A stretch of 54,947 nt of DNA from Ruegeria haliotis (GTDB lineage: Bacteria; Pseudomonadota; Alphaproteobacteria; Rhodobacterales; Rhodobacteraceae), in NCBI RefSeq assembly GCF_013377785.1, contig NZ_JABXWT010000003.1, forward strand, positions 1 to 54,947, read 5' to 3'. How positions within the stretch are numbered: the first letter of the stretch is position 1; each line of letters opens with the position of its first letter. A program made the translations under genes and the position numbers. The notes beneath the pieces were generated by a model. That model ran no database searches. It worked only from the letters and a program-made list of their open reading frames with translations, and was not told the origin of the DNA. Below are positions 1-11,162 of this stretch, in pieces.

Positions 1-283
1 ATGCCCCCAGTCTCTCCTGAGCGTCCCAACCGTCTCTCCGGCCCGTCTCCAGCGCCTCACCAGCGCCGGTGAAGGGGTATTTACGGATTAGACCTCAGAC
101 CTGCAACCCCCATTTTGAAAAAACTTCACATTTCCCTGCAGAAACTTACTCACGTTAATGAAAACAACAGGTTAAGTTAAGAATCTCCACCGCTGACCCG
201 TCAGTGCAATGCTTGAAACAAAGGAAGGGACGGCCTTTAGGCGGAATCGTACCCAATGCTTGGTACACACTCGGGACTCGGGC
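1..283. other. Left-edge stretch without a confident gene
   Basis: I see no supported gene in this stretch. The first 91 bases hold a frame on the plus strand, open from the window edge to a TAG at 89-91, ending in residues AGEGVFTD. It could be the 3' end of a gene entering from the left, but it is too short to judge. The rest, up to the katG terminator, is AT-richer and has no convincing small ORF. Confidence 0.25.
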
Positions 284-316
284 AAAGAAAACGCCGCCCG
301 AGTCTCCTCGGACGGC
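284..316 (-). terminator. Rho-independent terminator of katG
   Basis: On the minus strand a 10-bp stem (arms 307-316 and 293-302, one mismatch) closes a 4-nt TCTC-side loop. It is followed by a T-rich tract (complement of 284-292). It lies about 25 bases past the katG stop codon, so it should end the katG transcript. Confidence 0.75.
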
Positions 317-339
317 GCACTTCCGTGATGGTCACGTGC

Positions 340-2985
<2,646 letters not shown>

Positions 2986-4605
2986 ATGGAGTTTGACTAC
3001 GTTATTGTTGGAGGCGGATCCGCAGGGTCGGTCCTGGCCAACCGCCTGAGCGAAGACTGGGACAAAAGCGTCTGCCTGCTTGAGGCCGGAGGCGGCGGCA
3101 ATCACATCCTGATCAGAATGCCGGCGGCAGTTGTGGCCGCCCTGCCAGGGCGTCCCAAAATCAACAACTGGGCTTTAGAGACTGTCCCTCAGCAAGGGTT
3201 GAACGGGCGCAAGGGATACCAGCCGCGTGGCAAGACACTGGGTGGGTCCAGCGCGATCAACGCAATGCTGTATGTACGCGGGCAGCGTCAGGACTATGAC
3301 GGGTGGGTCGATCTCGGTTGCGACGGTTGGGATTGGGACAGCATCCTTCCCTATTTCAAACGCGCCGAGAACAACGAACAGGGTGAGGACGATATGCATG
3401 GCGGCAGCGGGCCGCTGCACGTGTCCCATCAGAAAGAGCCGCGCCCGATTACCCATGCGTTTGTCGAAGCCGCCGAGCAGCTACAGCATCGCCGCTGTGA
3501 TGATTTCAATCGGGGCGACAATGAAGGGGTTGGCCTGTATCAGGTAACGCAATTCCACGATCCAGCCAAGAACGGCGAACGGTGCTCGGCGGCGGCCGCT
3601 TATGTGTTTCCCGTCATGGATCGCCCGAACCTGACGGTCATCACGCATGCTCACGCTAAAGAACTGACCTTTGACAACAAACGCGCGACTGGTGTGATCT
3701 ATAAGAGGAAAGCAAAAGGTCCGGACATTACGGTTCGGGCAAAGCGCGAGGTGCTGATCTGCGCCGGTGCATTGATGTCACCACAATTGCTGCAACTGTC
3801 CGGGATTGGGGCAGCAGACGAACTTGCCCAGCACGGAATCGCCGTCCGCCATGACCTGCCCGGCGTCGGCAAGAACCTGCAAGACCATCTGGATTTCATC
3901 CTCGCCTACAAAACCAAGGACACCGACACGTTCGGCATCGGTCCGGTTGGATCAGCACGGCTTCTGCGCCATCTCTGGCGCTGGCGCAAAACCGGTGTCT
4001 CGATGGCGGCGACGCCTTTCGCCGAAGGGGCTGCGTTTCTGAAAACCTCGCCTGATTTGGACCGACCCGACATACAGCTGCATTTCGCCATCGCGCTGGT
4101 CGATGATCATGCCCGCAAACTGCATTATGGCTACGGGTTCACCTGTCACGTTTGCAAACTGCGCCCCGAAAGCCGTGGAACGGTTGGATTGCACAGCGCG
4201 GACCCGTTTGCCCCTCCAGCCATTGACCCCGCCTTTCTATCCGACCACCGAGATCTTGAAACCCTGATCAGAGGTGCCCGGATGATGCGGGACATCATCG
4301 AGGCCCCGGCGCTGGCCAAGTATCGACACAAAGAGATGTTCGGAACCGACACCGCCCAATCAGATGCGGATTGGGAAAAACACATCCGCGCCCGTGCCGA
4401 TACGATCTATCACCCGGTGGGTACCTGCAAAATGGGTGTGGACGAGATGGCCGTGGTTGACCCTGATCTGCGCGTACATGGGATCGAGGGGCTGCGCGTC
4501 GTGGATGCCTCGGTCATGCCGACGCTTGTATCCGGCAACACCAACGCGCCCACCATCATGATCGCCGAAAAGGCCGCTGACCTGATCAAAGCAGCAGCCT
4601 CGTGA
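2986..4605 (+). CDS. GMC-family FAD-dependent alcohol/choline dehydrogenase-like oxidoreductase
   Basis: FAD-dependent oxidoreductase of the glucose-methanol-choline family, 539 aa, the usual length. The N-terminus carries the dinucleotide-binding motif VGGGSAGSVLANRLSE (about residues 8-23). The first GMC signature is GGSSAINAMLYVRG. The second signature region precedes a typical C-terminus with HPVGTCKMG (active-site His) and VSGNTNAPTIMIAEKAADL (FAD contact). It belongs to the choline dehydrogenase/AlkJ-like branch. No betB or betI is nearby, so choline oxidation is not supported by context and the alcohol substrate is unknown. It starts at ATG 2986 behind AAGGA and stands alone. The next gene (SDR) converges on it with only 12 bases between stops. 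Confidence 0.9.
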   Translation: MEFDYVIVGGGSAGSVLANRLSEDWDKSVCLLEAGGGGNHILIRMPAAVVAALPGRPKINNWALETVPQQGLNGRKGYQPRGKTLGGSSAINAMLYVRGQRQDYDGWVDLGCDGWDWDSILPYFKRAENNEQGEDDMHGGSGPLHVSHQKEPRPITHAFVEAAEQLQHRRCDDFNRGDNEGVGLYQVTQFHDPAKNGERCSAAAAYVFPVMDRPNLTVITHAHAKELTFDNKRATGVIYKRKAKGPDITVRAKREVLICAGALMSPQLLQLSGIGAADELAQHGIAVRHDLPGVGKNLQDHLDFILAYKTKDTDTFGIGPVGSARLLRHLWRWRKTGVSMAATPFAEGAAFLKTSPDLDRPDIQLHFAIALVDDHARKLHYGYGFTCHVCKLRPESRGTVGLHSADPFAPPAIDPAFLSDHRDLETLIRGARMMRDIIEAPALAKYRHKEMFGTDTAQSDADWEKHIRARADTIYHPVGTCKMGVDEMAVVDPDLRVHGIEGLRVVDASVMPTLVSGNTNAPTIMIAEKAADLIKAAAS

Positions 4606-4617
4606 CCTAAGACGCCC

Positions 4618-5463
4618 TTACTGGCCTTTCATCAAGGCCTCTAGTCCAACGCGATAATCGGGATAGAGCAGCCGCACACCCAGCTCATCCTTGATGCGAT
4701 TATTCCGGACCCGTTTGTTTTCATTATAGAAACTGCGGGCCATGGGGGTCAGGTCGGCCTCGTCATAGGACACCGCCGGGGGCAACGGCAGACCCTGCAA
4801 TTCGGCGGCATAGCCGATCACGTCTTGCGGCGGGACAGGCTCGTCATCGCAGACATTATATACCGTGCCGGGATTGGGCGTGGCCATCGACGCCGCCAGA
4901 ACCTGCGCGATATCATCGACGTGAATGCGTGAAAACACCTGCCCCGGCTTGATAATCCGCCGCAGACCGCCGCGTTTCAGTTTGGAAAACGGCCCACGAC
5001 CGGGGCCATAGATGCCAGCCAGCCGGAAAACATGCACTGGCAAATCGGGAACATCCAACCACTGCTCCTCGGCCCGCATACGCCACCGGCCGCGTTCCGC
5101 CGTTGGAGCGGGAGGCGTCGTCTCATCGACCCAATCACCCTGATGATCTCCGTAGACAGCAGTCGTCGATAGATATCCCACCCAGGTGAACTGCGCGGCC
5201 CGCTTTGCAATATCGTCCCCCAGCGCAGCCAAAACCGGATCGCCGTCCGCCGTTGGCGCGGTCGAGATCAGCAGATGCGTCACCCCGTCCAGATTCGGAT
5301 ACCTCCCGGGCCAGATCACCGGCTCGGCACCCGAATCCTCAATCGCCGTTTCCCCTTTGGCGTCTCGCGTCGTGCCAATAATACGCCAACCCTGCAGCGT
5401 CAGAGTGCGGGACAGGGCCTGGGCCGAATACCCGTGACCAAATGAGAAGAGTGTATTTGTCAT
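4618..5463 (-). CDS. NAD(P)-dependent SDR/epimerase-like protein (YeeZ type)
   Basis: Extended short-chain dehydrogenase/NAD-dependent epimerase-like protein, 281 aa. The N-terminus has a Rossmann motif of the form FGHGYSAQALSRTL. The middle carries LSTTAVYGDHQGDWVDE, in which the usual catalytic Ser/Tyr region can be recognised, and RLAGIYGPGRGP and IHVDDIAQVL follow as in sugar-nucleotide epimerase relatives. It most resembles the YeeZ-type SDR proteins of proteobacteria, whose substrate is not known. It is transcribed towards the GMC gene and is divergent from the methyltransferase (88-base gap). The function is only a family-level assignment. Confidence 0.8.
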   Translation of the reverse strand: MTNTLFSFGHGYSAQALSRTLTLQGWRIIGTTRDAKGETAIEDSGAEPVIWPGRYPNLDGVTHLLISTAPTADGDPVLAALGDDIAKRAAQFTWVGYLSTTAVYGDHQGDWVDETTPPAPTAERGRWRMRAEEQWLDVPDLPVHVFRLAGIYGPGRGPFSKLKRGGLRRIIKPGQVFSRIHVDDIAQVLAASMATPNPGTVYNVCDDEPVPPQDVIGYAAELQGLPLPPAVSYDEADLTPMARSFYNENKRVRNNRIKDELGVRLLYPDYRVGLEALMKGQ

Positions 5464-5551
5464 GTTCCCTTAGATGATCCGCCAGTGACGGGGATGCAAG
5501 CGCCGCATGGACGCACTTGATTCGAATCCCTCAATGCGCCTTGATTGAAAC

Positions 5552-6184
5552 ATGAGTGACAAAACACCCGACCTGCACACCGCCTATGCGCTGAAATCCC
5601 CCGAGGATAACAAACGCCTCTATGCCGAATGGGCAGGGGACTATGACGATAACTTTGCCGCGCGCGAAGATTATCAGCTGCATATCCAAACAGCGCGCGC
5701 CTTTGTCAGTGCTGGCGGTCAGGGTCCTGTTCTGGATGTAGGCGCCGGTACCGGTTTATGCGGGGCTGTTCTGGCCGGGCTGGGTGTCGGACCGATCGAT
5801 GCAACGGATATCAGCGCGGAAATGTTGGATCAGGCGATGCGCAAGGACATCTATCGCGATGCGATCGAGGCCGATCTGAATCACGGAATTCCGGTGTCAC
5901 GCGACAGCTACGCTGGCATCGTCTCATCCGGCACATTCACCCATGGCCATCTGGGCCCCGAAGTTCTGCCCGCATTGTTGCGCATCGCACGTCCCGGTGC
6001 CCAGTTTGCCCTGTCGATCAACGCCCAGCATTTTGAAAAGCTGGGCTTTGCGGACGCGCTACGCCGGATGGAACAGAACCAGATCCGCAACCTGACCCTG
6101 CCCAAGGTCCGCATTTACGGCGACCTTGCCGCTGGCCCAAACAAGGACGACACCGCCTTTGTTGCCCTGTTCGAACGGATTTAG
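5552..6184 (+). CDS. Class I SAM-dependent methyltransferase
   Basis: Predicted S-adenosylmethionine-dependent methyltransferase, 210 aa. Motif I VLDVGAGTGLCGAVL is followed by an acidic motif II region (IDATDISAEMLDQA) that would bind the SAM ribose. The C-terminal part contains LRIARPGAQFALSIN, typical of the fourth strand of the Rossmann-like fold. The methyl acceptor cannot be read from sequence. The stop codon overlaps by four bases with the stop of the convergent CaiD-like gene, so transcripts of the two converge directly without a terminator between them. Confidence 0.85.
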   Translation: MSDKTPDLHTAYALKSPEDNKRLYAEWAGDYDDNFAAREDYQLHIQTARAFVSAGGQGPVLDVGAGTGLCGAVLAGLGVGPIDATDISAEMLDQAMRKDIYRDAIEADLNHGIPVSRDSYAGIVSSGTFTHGHLGPEVLPALLRIARPGAQFALSINAQHFEKLGFADALRRMEQNQIRNLTLPKVRIYGDLAAGPNKDDTAFVALFERI

Positions 6185-6960
6185 CGTCCTTTCCAGACCG
6201 GGTCGCGCTTTTCCGCAAAGGCGCGGGCACCTTCCAGATTATCCTCGGACCCATACAGCACATCAACACTCGCCAATTGCCGTTTGGTGATCCGGTTCAT
6301 GATGTCCTGGAACTTTGCATCCTCGGCTTCGCGCACAACTTCCTTGATGGCGGCGTAAACCAGCGGCGGCCCGCTGGCCAAAAGGCGCGCCAGTTCCCAC
6401 GCGCGGGCCATCAGTTGATCTGCAGCCACGATCTCATTCACCAAACCCCAGCGATGACCTTCTTCCGCGTCGAACCAACGCCCGGTCAGCAGCAGCTCCA
6501 TCGCGATGTGATACGGAATGCGCTTGGGCAGTTTGACGCTGGCGGCATCCGCCACGGTGCCGGACCGAATTTCAGGCAGGGCAAAGGTTGCATGATCGGC
6601 TGCGATGATCATGTCGGCACTCAGCGCCAGTTCCAATCCACCACCACACGCAATGCCATTGACTGCGGCGATGATCGGCTTGTTAAGGTGGCGCAGTTCC
6701 TGCAACCCGCCAAAGCCGCCAACGCCATAGTCACCATCCACCGCATCACCGTCTGCAGCCGCTTTCAGATCCCATCCCGGGCAAAAGAACTTCTCTCCGG
6801 CACCCGTCAGAACCGCCACACGCAGGTCCGGGTCGTCGCGGAAATCGCGGAAGACCTCGCCCATGATCCGGCTGGTTGCCAGATCGATCGCGTTTGCCTT
6901 TGGCCGGTCCAGAATGACTTCGAGAATGGCACCATCGCGGCGGGTTTTGATCGGGGTCAT
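6181..6960 (-). CDS. caiD: CaiD-like carnitinyl-CoA dehydratase (crotonase family)
   Basis: Crotonase-fold enzyme of 259 aa. The section GWDLKAAADGDAVDGDYGVG, followed by GGFGGL, closely matches the CaiD hallmark region of carnitinyl-CoA dehydratase, which dehydrates L-carnitinyl-CoA to crotonobetainyl-CoA. The oxyanion-hole segment ACGGGLELAL and the second acidic segment LPEIRSG keep the two glutamates known to matter in CaiD. It is the last gene of a three-gene operon; its start overlaps the synthetase stop (ATGA at 6957-6960), implying translational coupling. The CaiD assignment within the enoyl-CoA hydratase family is good. The actual acyl-CoA substrate in this organism is inferred. Confidence 0.85.
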   Translation of the reverse strand: MTPIKTRRDGAILEVILDRPKANAIDLATSRIMGEVFRDFRDDPDLRVAVLTGAGEKFFCPGWDLKAAADGDAVDGDYGVGGFGGLQELRHLNKPIIAAVNGIACGGGLELALSADMIIAADHATFALPEIRSGTVADAASVKLPKRIPYHIAMELLLTGRWFDAEEGHRWGLVNEIVAADQLMARAWELARLLASGPPLVYAAIKEVVREAEDAKFQDIMNRITKRQLASVDVLYGSEDNLEGARAFAEKRDPVWKGR

Positions 6961-8972
6961 GAGCTTGCCTTTCGGATCAGCGCATCGACTGCAACAGCCT
7001 CATCGGCAGTGCAGATTAGCGGGTTGATTTCAACTTCTTCGACTGTTGCAGCATTGGCAATGATATAGTTTTGCACAGCTTCGACGACATCCAGTACCGC
7101 CTCTATGTTGGCCGCCGGTTTGCCGCGATATCCGGTGAGCAGGGGCGCACAGGCCAGATCGCCCAGTGCGTCCTGAACAGCCTCGCGAGATGATGGGATC
7201 AAAAGAGAAACCGTGTCGCGCAGAATTTCCGTCAGCACGCCGCCAGCCCCAAGCGTCAGGACAAACCCATGCGCCGCGTCCCGCGTGACACCGACCAACA
7301 CCTCAGCAACCGAACCAACAGCCATTTCTTCGATCAGCACCTCTTTGGTCCCGACCGCAAACGCAGTGTCGAGCAATTCGACCGTCGTGACCCCGAGACG
7401 CACCGCACCATGCTCGGATTTATGAGCCAGCCCGACGCCCTTGACGGCGAATGGACCTTGCAAATCCAATCCGACCTGCTCTGCATCTTCTGCTGGCACA
7501 ACGACGCTACGGGGCACAGATACCCCAAATGCGCCCAGCGCTGCTTTGGCTTCTGCTTCTGTCAGGATCTGATCGGCACATGTGGTGGACGGCAACAGCA
7601 CTGGGTTCGACGGGCCAGACGCTGGACGTGCGGCGGCTTCGACGGCGGCCAGTGCTTCATGCAACCCGGCGAAGGGTACAACTCCGCCCTCCAGCAAACG
7701 TTGCGCAACTGGTTCGGGCATCAGTTCTGGCAAAGTCGCCGTCACGGCAAATGGACGCCCGGTCTGCGCAACACAATTCAGGGCAGCCTGTGTTGCGCAA
7801 TCCCAATCCGTTGAATCCGTGTGCGGATAATCGACAATTGCCATAGTCAGAGCCTTATCTGGCCCCGTCAGCCCTGCCCAAGCGCGGGTCATCGCATCCG
7901 TATCGCGCCAAATATAAGTGTGGTAATCCAACGGATTTGCCAGTGCCACCATCGGGCCCAGCACGGCACGTAAATCGGTACGCTGATGATCGGTCAAGGA
8001 AGGGAAGTGCAGATCGCGGCATTCAGCCATATCAGCAGACAGGCTCGCCTCACCACCTGAACAGCTGATCATGCCCAGGCCATTTCCATCCAGACGACCA
8101 GTGATATGCAGCAGCTTCAGGCACTCCAAAAAGCTCGGGATATCGTCCAGTCGCGCGATGCCCAACCGGTCCAGAAAGGCCTGAGCCCCTGCATCTCCGC
8201 CCGCCACCGAGGCAGTGTGCGAGATCGTCGCCGCTTGCGCGTGATCGGAACGGCCCATTTTCAGCGCGATGATTGGAATATCGCGGTCGCGGGCCTTTTG
8301 GGCCAGAGCCTCCCATTTGCGCAGGTCGCCAAACCCTTCGATGTGAACCCCGATCGCCGTGACGCGATCATCGTCCAGCAGGGCCGATGCGATGTCGGCC
8401 TGATGTGTCTGCGCCTGATTTCCACAGGTCAGCATAAAGGCCAGCGGCAGCGCCCGGCGCTGCATCGTCATGTTGATGGCGATGTTCGAGCTTTGCGTCA
8501 GGATTGCAACACCGCGATCCACCGGACGCATACCATGCTGATCCGGCCAGACGGCAATACGATCCAGCGCATTGACGAAACCGTAGCAATTTGGCCCAAG
8601 AATCGGCATGTCGCCTGCGGCTGCAACCAGTTGCTCCTGGAGGTTGGCAGCCTGATCATCTTCGGCGTTTGCTTCGGTAAAGCCTGATGCAAAACAAACC
8701 GCGCCGCCGGCACCTGCCGCTGACAGGGCCGACACAGCCGACACAGTGGCATGCCTGTTTATTCCGACAAAGGTGACATCCGGAGCTCGGGGTAAATCCT
8801 CGATTGAGGCAAATGCCCGCAAACCGCCAATTTGTTCGGCCTTTGGATGAACAGGCCAGATGTCCCCCTCAAACCCAAACTTTTGCGCCTGAGAAATCAC
8901 TTCGGCACACCACGCGCCACCGCCGATGACGGCCAGTGAAGATGGGTTCAGGGCACGCCTCAACGGCATCAT
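6957..8972 (-). CDS. Acetate--CoA ligase (ADP-forming) family acyl-CoA synthetase
   Basis: Single-chain ADP-forming acyl-CoA synthetase of 671 aa, which would charge a carboxylic acid with CoA at the cost of ATP to ADP. The N-terminal CoA-binding Rossmann domain begins LAVIGGGAWCAEV. The succinyl-CoA-ligase-like domain contains TQSSNIAINM. SHTASVAGGD corresponds to the catalytic-histidine loop. The C-terminal third (FGVSVPRSVVV... FAVKGVGLAHKSEHGAVRLGV) is an ATP-grasp domain. It starts at 8972 overlapping the acyl-CoA dehydrogenase stop, and the downstream caiD overlaps its stop. In the operon it presumably makes the CoA ester that the flanking enzymes use, in place of the AMP-forming CaiC of enterobacteria. 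Confidence 0.85.
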   Translation of the reverse strand: MMPLRRALNPSSLAVIGGGAWCAEVISQAQKFGFEGDIWPVHPKAEQIGGLRAFASIEDLPRAPDVTFVGINRHATVSAVSALSAAGAGGAVCFASGFTEANAEDDQAANLQEQLVAAAGDMPILGPNCYGFVNALDRIAVWPDQHGMRPVDRGVAILTQSSNIAINMTMQRRALPLAFMLTCGNQAQTHQADIASALLDDDRVTAIGVHIEGFGDLRKWEALAQKARDRDIPIIALKMGRSDHAQAATISHTASVAGGDAGAQAFLDRLGIARLDDIPSFLECLKLLHITGRLDGNGLGMISCSGGEASLSADMAECRDLHFPSLTDHQRTDLRAVLGPMVALANPLDYHTYIWRDTDAMTRAWAGLTGPDKALTMAIVDYPHTDSTDWDCATQAALNCVAQTGRPFAVTATLPELMPEPVAQRLLEGGVVPFAGLHEALAAVEAAARPASGPSNPVLLPSTTCADQILTEAEAKAALGAFGVSVPRSVVVPAEDAEQVGLDLQGPFAVKGVGLAHKSEHGAVRLGVTTVELLDTAFAVGTKEVLIEEMAVGSVAEVLVGVTRDAAHGFVLTLGAGGVLTEILRDTVSLLIPSSREAVQDALGDLACAPLLTGYRGKPAANIEAVLDVVEAVQNYIIANAATVEEVEINPLICTADEAVAVDALIRKASS

Positions 8973-10129
8973 GCGCCAAGTGCCCTCAGCAGGTCACGGC
9001 TGATGATATGACGCTGAATCTCGCTGGTGCCGTCCCAGATTCGTTCGACCCGGGCATCGCGCCAGAACCGCTCCAGCGGATAATCATCCATCAGACCCAT
9101 GCCACCATGGACCTGAATCGCCGCATCGGTTACCCGCGCCAGCATCTCGGACGCATAAAGCTTGGCCGACGCAATCTCACGGTTCGCTGGCAGTCCTTTG
9201 TCCAGTCGGTCAGCCGCAGCCAGCGTCAGCAGGTCGGCTGCATCGATTTCAGTGATCATGTCGGCAATTTGGAAGGACACACCCTGAAACTTGCCGATCT
9301 TCTGGCCAAACTGCTCGCGTGTGGCGGCGTAGTCCAGGGCATAATCGAAAGCACGGCGTGCCCGACCGACGGACATGGCGGCCACGGTGATGCGCGTGGC
9401 GTAAAGCCAAGTGTTCATCACATCGAACCCACCATCAATCTCACCCAGAACCTGCGCATCCGGAAGGCGGCAGTCGTCAAAGTCCAAAACCATGTTCTTG
9501 TAGCCGCGATGGCTAACCGACTTGTACCCGTCACGAATGGTGAATCCGGGCGTTCCCCGATCCACCAAAAACGCCGTAATCCGCTTTTTCGGGCCTTTTG
9601 ACGTCTGATCTTCGCCCGTTGCGATAAAGACGATGATGAAATCCGCGTGCTCCGCACCCGAGATGAAATGCTTGGTTCCGTTGACCACCCAATCGCCGCC
9701 ATCCCGCACCGCCGCACATTTCATGCCACGCACGTCCGAGCCTGCGCCCGGTTCGGTCATCGCAAGCGCATCCGTTTTTTCACCGCGTACCGCAGGCATC
9801 AGGTACCGCTCGACCTGTTCACCCTCGCACGCCATCAGGATATTCTGTGGCCGTCCGAAGAAATGGTTCAGCGCCATCGAACCGCGGCCCAATTCCCGCT
9901 CGACCAATGCGAATTCAAGATGGTTCAGACCAGCACAACCAACACTTTCCGGGAAATTGCAGGCGTAAAACCCCAACTCGATGGTCTTGCGCTTGATCTC
10001 ATCCGCAATTTCCTGCGGCACTTCGCCAGTGCGTTCGACCATCTCCTCATGCGGGTAAATCTCATTCTCGACAAAACTGCGAACGGTCGAGGCAATCATC
10101 TCTTGTTCGTCGGACACGCCATATTGCAT
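8969..10129 (-). CDS. Acyl-CoA dehydrogenase (CaiA-like)
   Basis: FAD-dependent acyl-CoA dehydrogenase of about 386 aa, complete for the family. The central FAD-binding signature AMTEPGAGSDVRGMKC and the C-terminal signature QVHGGMGLMDDYPLERFWRDARV are both present, followed by IWDGTSEIQRHIISRDLL. I place the start at ATG 10129 (MQYGVSDEQ...) because GGAGA lies six to seven bases upstream; the longest frame to 10177 has no such site. It is the first gene of the operon with the ADP-forming synthetase and CaiD-like enzyme, and is divergent from a GlxA-type regulator. It might act on crotonobetainyl-CoA/gamma-butyrobetainyl-CoA by analogy to CaiA. That is inference from neighbours. Confidence 0.9.
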   Translation of the reverse strand: MQYGVSDEQEMIASTVRSFVENEIYPHEEMVERTGEVPQEIADEIKRKTIELGFYACNFPESVGCAGLNHLEFALVERELGRGSMALNHFFGRPQNILMACEGEQVERYLMPAVRGEKTDALAMTEPGAGSDVRGMKCAAVRDGGDWVVNGTKHFISGAEHADFIIVFIATGEDQTSKGPKKRITAFLVDRGTPGFTIRDGYKSVSHRGYKNMVLDFDDCRLPDAQVLGEIDGGFDVMNTWLYATRITVAAMSVGRARRAFDYALDYAATREQFGQKIGKFQGVSFQIADMITEIDAADLLTLAAADRLDKGLPANREIASAKLYASEMLARVTDAAIQVHGGMGLMDDYPLERFWRDARVERIWDGTSEIQRHIISRDLLRALGA

Positions 10130-10206
10130 CTGAAATCTCCACATCTGAGCCTGGGAATATCCTGACGCGGCTTGCACTCGGCAACCTGCAACAATAGACG
10201 TTTATC

Positions 10207-11154
10207 ATGCCAAAATGGACTAAATATCCCTCTGCACCGCAGCATATCGGTGTTCTTCTGTTCGACGGGTTTTCCAACCATTGTCTGGCCAATACGGTCG
10301 AGCCATTGCGGGCGGCAAATATGCTATCAGGGCGCACTCTGTATGACTGGCAGTTCCTCTCGATAGGCGCCGAACCGGTGATATCCTCCTCAGGTTTGCA
10401 GGTTGCACCGCATGGAACACTTCAGAAATCCAGCGGCGATTTGCTTATGGTGATGCCGTCCTACGGGTTTCAAGCCCATGGCGGCTGGCAAACTTTGGCG
10501 GGGTTGAGATCGGCAGCCCTGCGGTATGATGTGCTGACCGGTCTGGACACGGGTAGTTGGCTATTGGCGCTGGCGGGCCTGCTGGATGGGCATCGCGCCA
10601 CTATTCATTGGGAAGAACTGACACGGTTTACCGAGAGGTTCCCTGAAGTGGACGCCCTTCGCGAGCGATACATCATCGACGGCAATCGCATCACCTGTTC
10701 CGGCGCCATGGCGGCCTTTGATCTGGTGTTGCACCTGATCGGACAAGATCAGGGGCAAGCGCTGGCGCTTGAGGTGGCACAGCTGTTCATGACCCGCGAC
10801 TCCGCGCGTTCGCACGCAGGCGGGGCCGGAGCGACCAGCGGCTATGTCAACAAGGCGCTGGCGGTGATGCAGGAACATCTGGAAACGCCGCTCACAGTGT
10901 CCGAGATCGCCAACCGCGTCGGCCGCTCGCAAAAGGCGTTGGCGGTGCGCATGAATGCCGAACTGGGCGCAGGTCCAGCGCAGGTTTATCGCCGTCTCCG
11001 GCTAAACCTGGCCCGCAAACTGGTGACCGAGACCGACATGACCATCGGAGAGATTGCCTTGCGCGCGGGTTATGACGACCCCAGCGCCCTGACCCGCGCA
11101 TTCAAGACCGAATTCGGGGTCACACCGCGCGCTTTACGAACTCCGCAATCCTGA
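10207..11154 (+). CDS. GlxA-family (AraC) transcriptional regulator, CdhR-like
   Basis: Transcription factor of 315 aa with an N-terminal DJ-1/PfpI-like (class I glutamine-amidotransferase fold) sensor domain (about residues 15-180) and a C-terminal AraC helix-turn-helix pair (about 215-310, with MTIGEIALRAGYDDPSALTRAFKTEFG style ending). This architecture is shared with CdhR/GbdR-type regulators of carnitine and glycine-betaine catabolism. At the nucleophile elbow, where many relatives have Cys-Thr-Gly, this one reads LDTGSW, so it lacks the cysteine and should be a pure ligand sensor. It is divergent from the acyl-CoA dehydrogenase operon across 77 bases, the expected place for a regulator of that operon. 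Confidence 0.87.
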   Translation: MPKWTKYPSAPQHIGVLLFDGFSNHCLANTVEPLRAANMLSGRTLYDWQFLSIGAEPVISSSGLQVAPHGTLQKSSGDLLMVMPSYGFQAHGGWQTLAGLRSAALRYDVLTGLDTGSWLLALAGLLDGHRATIHWEELTRFTERFPEVDALRERYIIDGNRITCSGAMAAFDLVLHLIGQDQGQALALEVAQLFMTRDSARSHAGGAGATSGYVNKALAVMQEHLETPLTVSEIANRVGRSQKALAVRMNAELGAGPAQVYRRLRLNLARKLVTETDMTIGEIALRAGYDDPSALTRAFKTEFGVTPRALRTPQS

Positions 11155-11162
11155 CACCGCGT

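Noticed and set aside
1..90. Possible glycine-riboswitch-like fragment on the minus strand (CTCAGGAGAGACTGGGG)
   Set aside because: The core CCGAAGG element and the paired aptamer structure are absent, and the window ends before any downstream gene.
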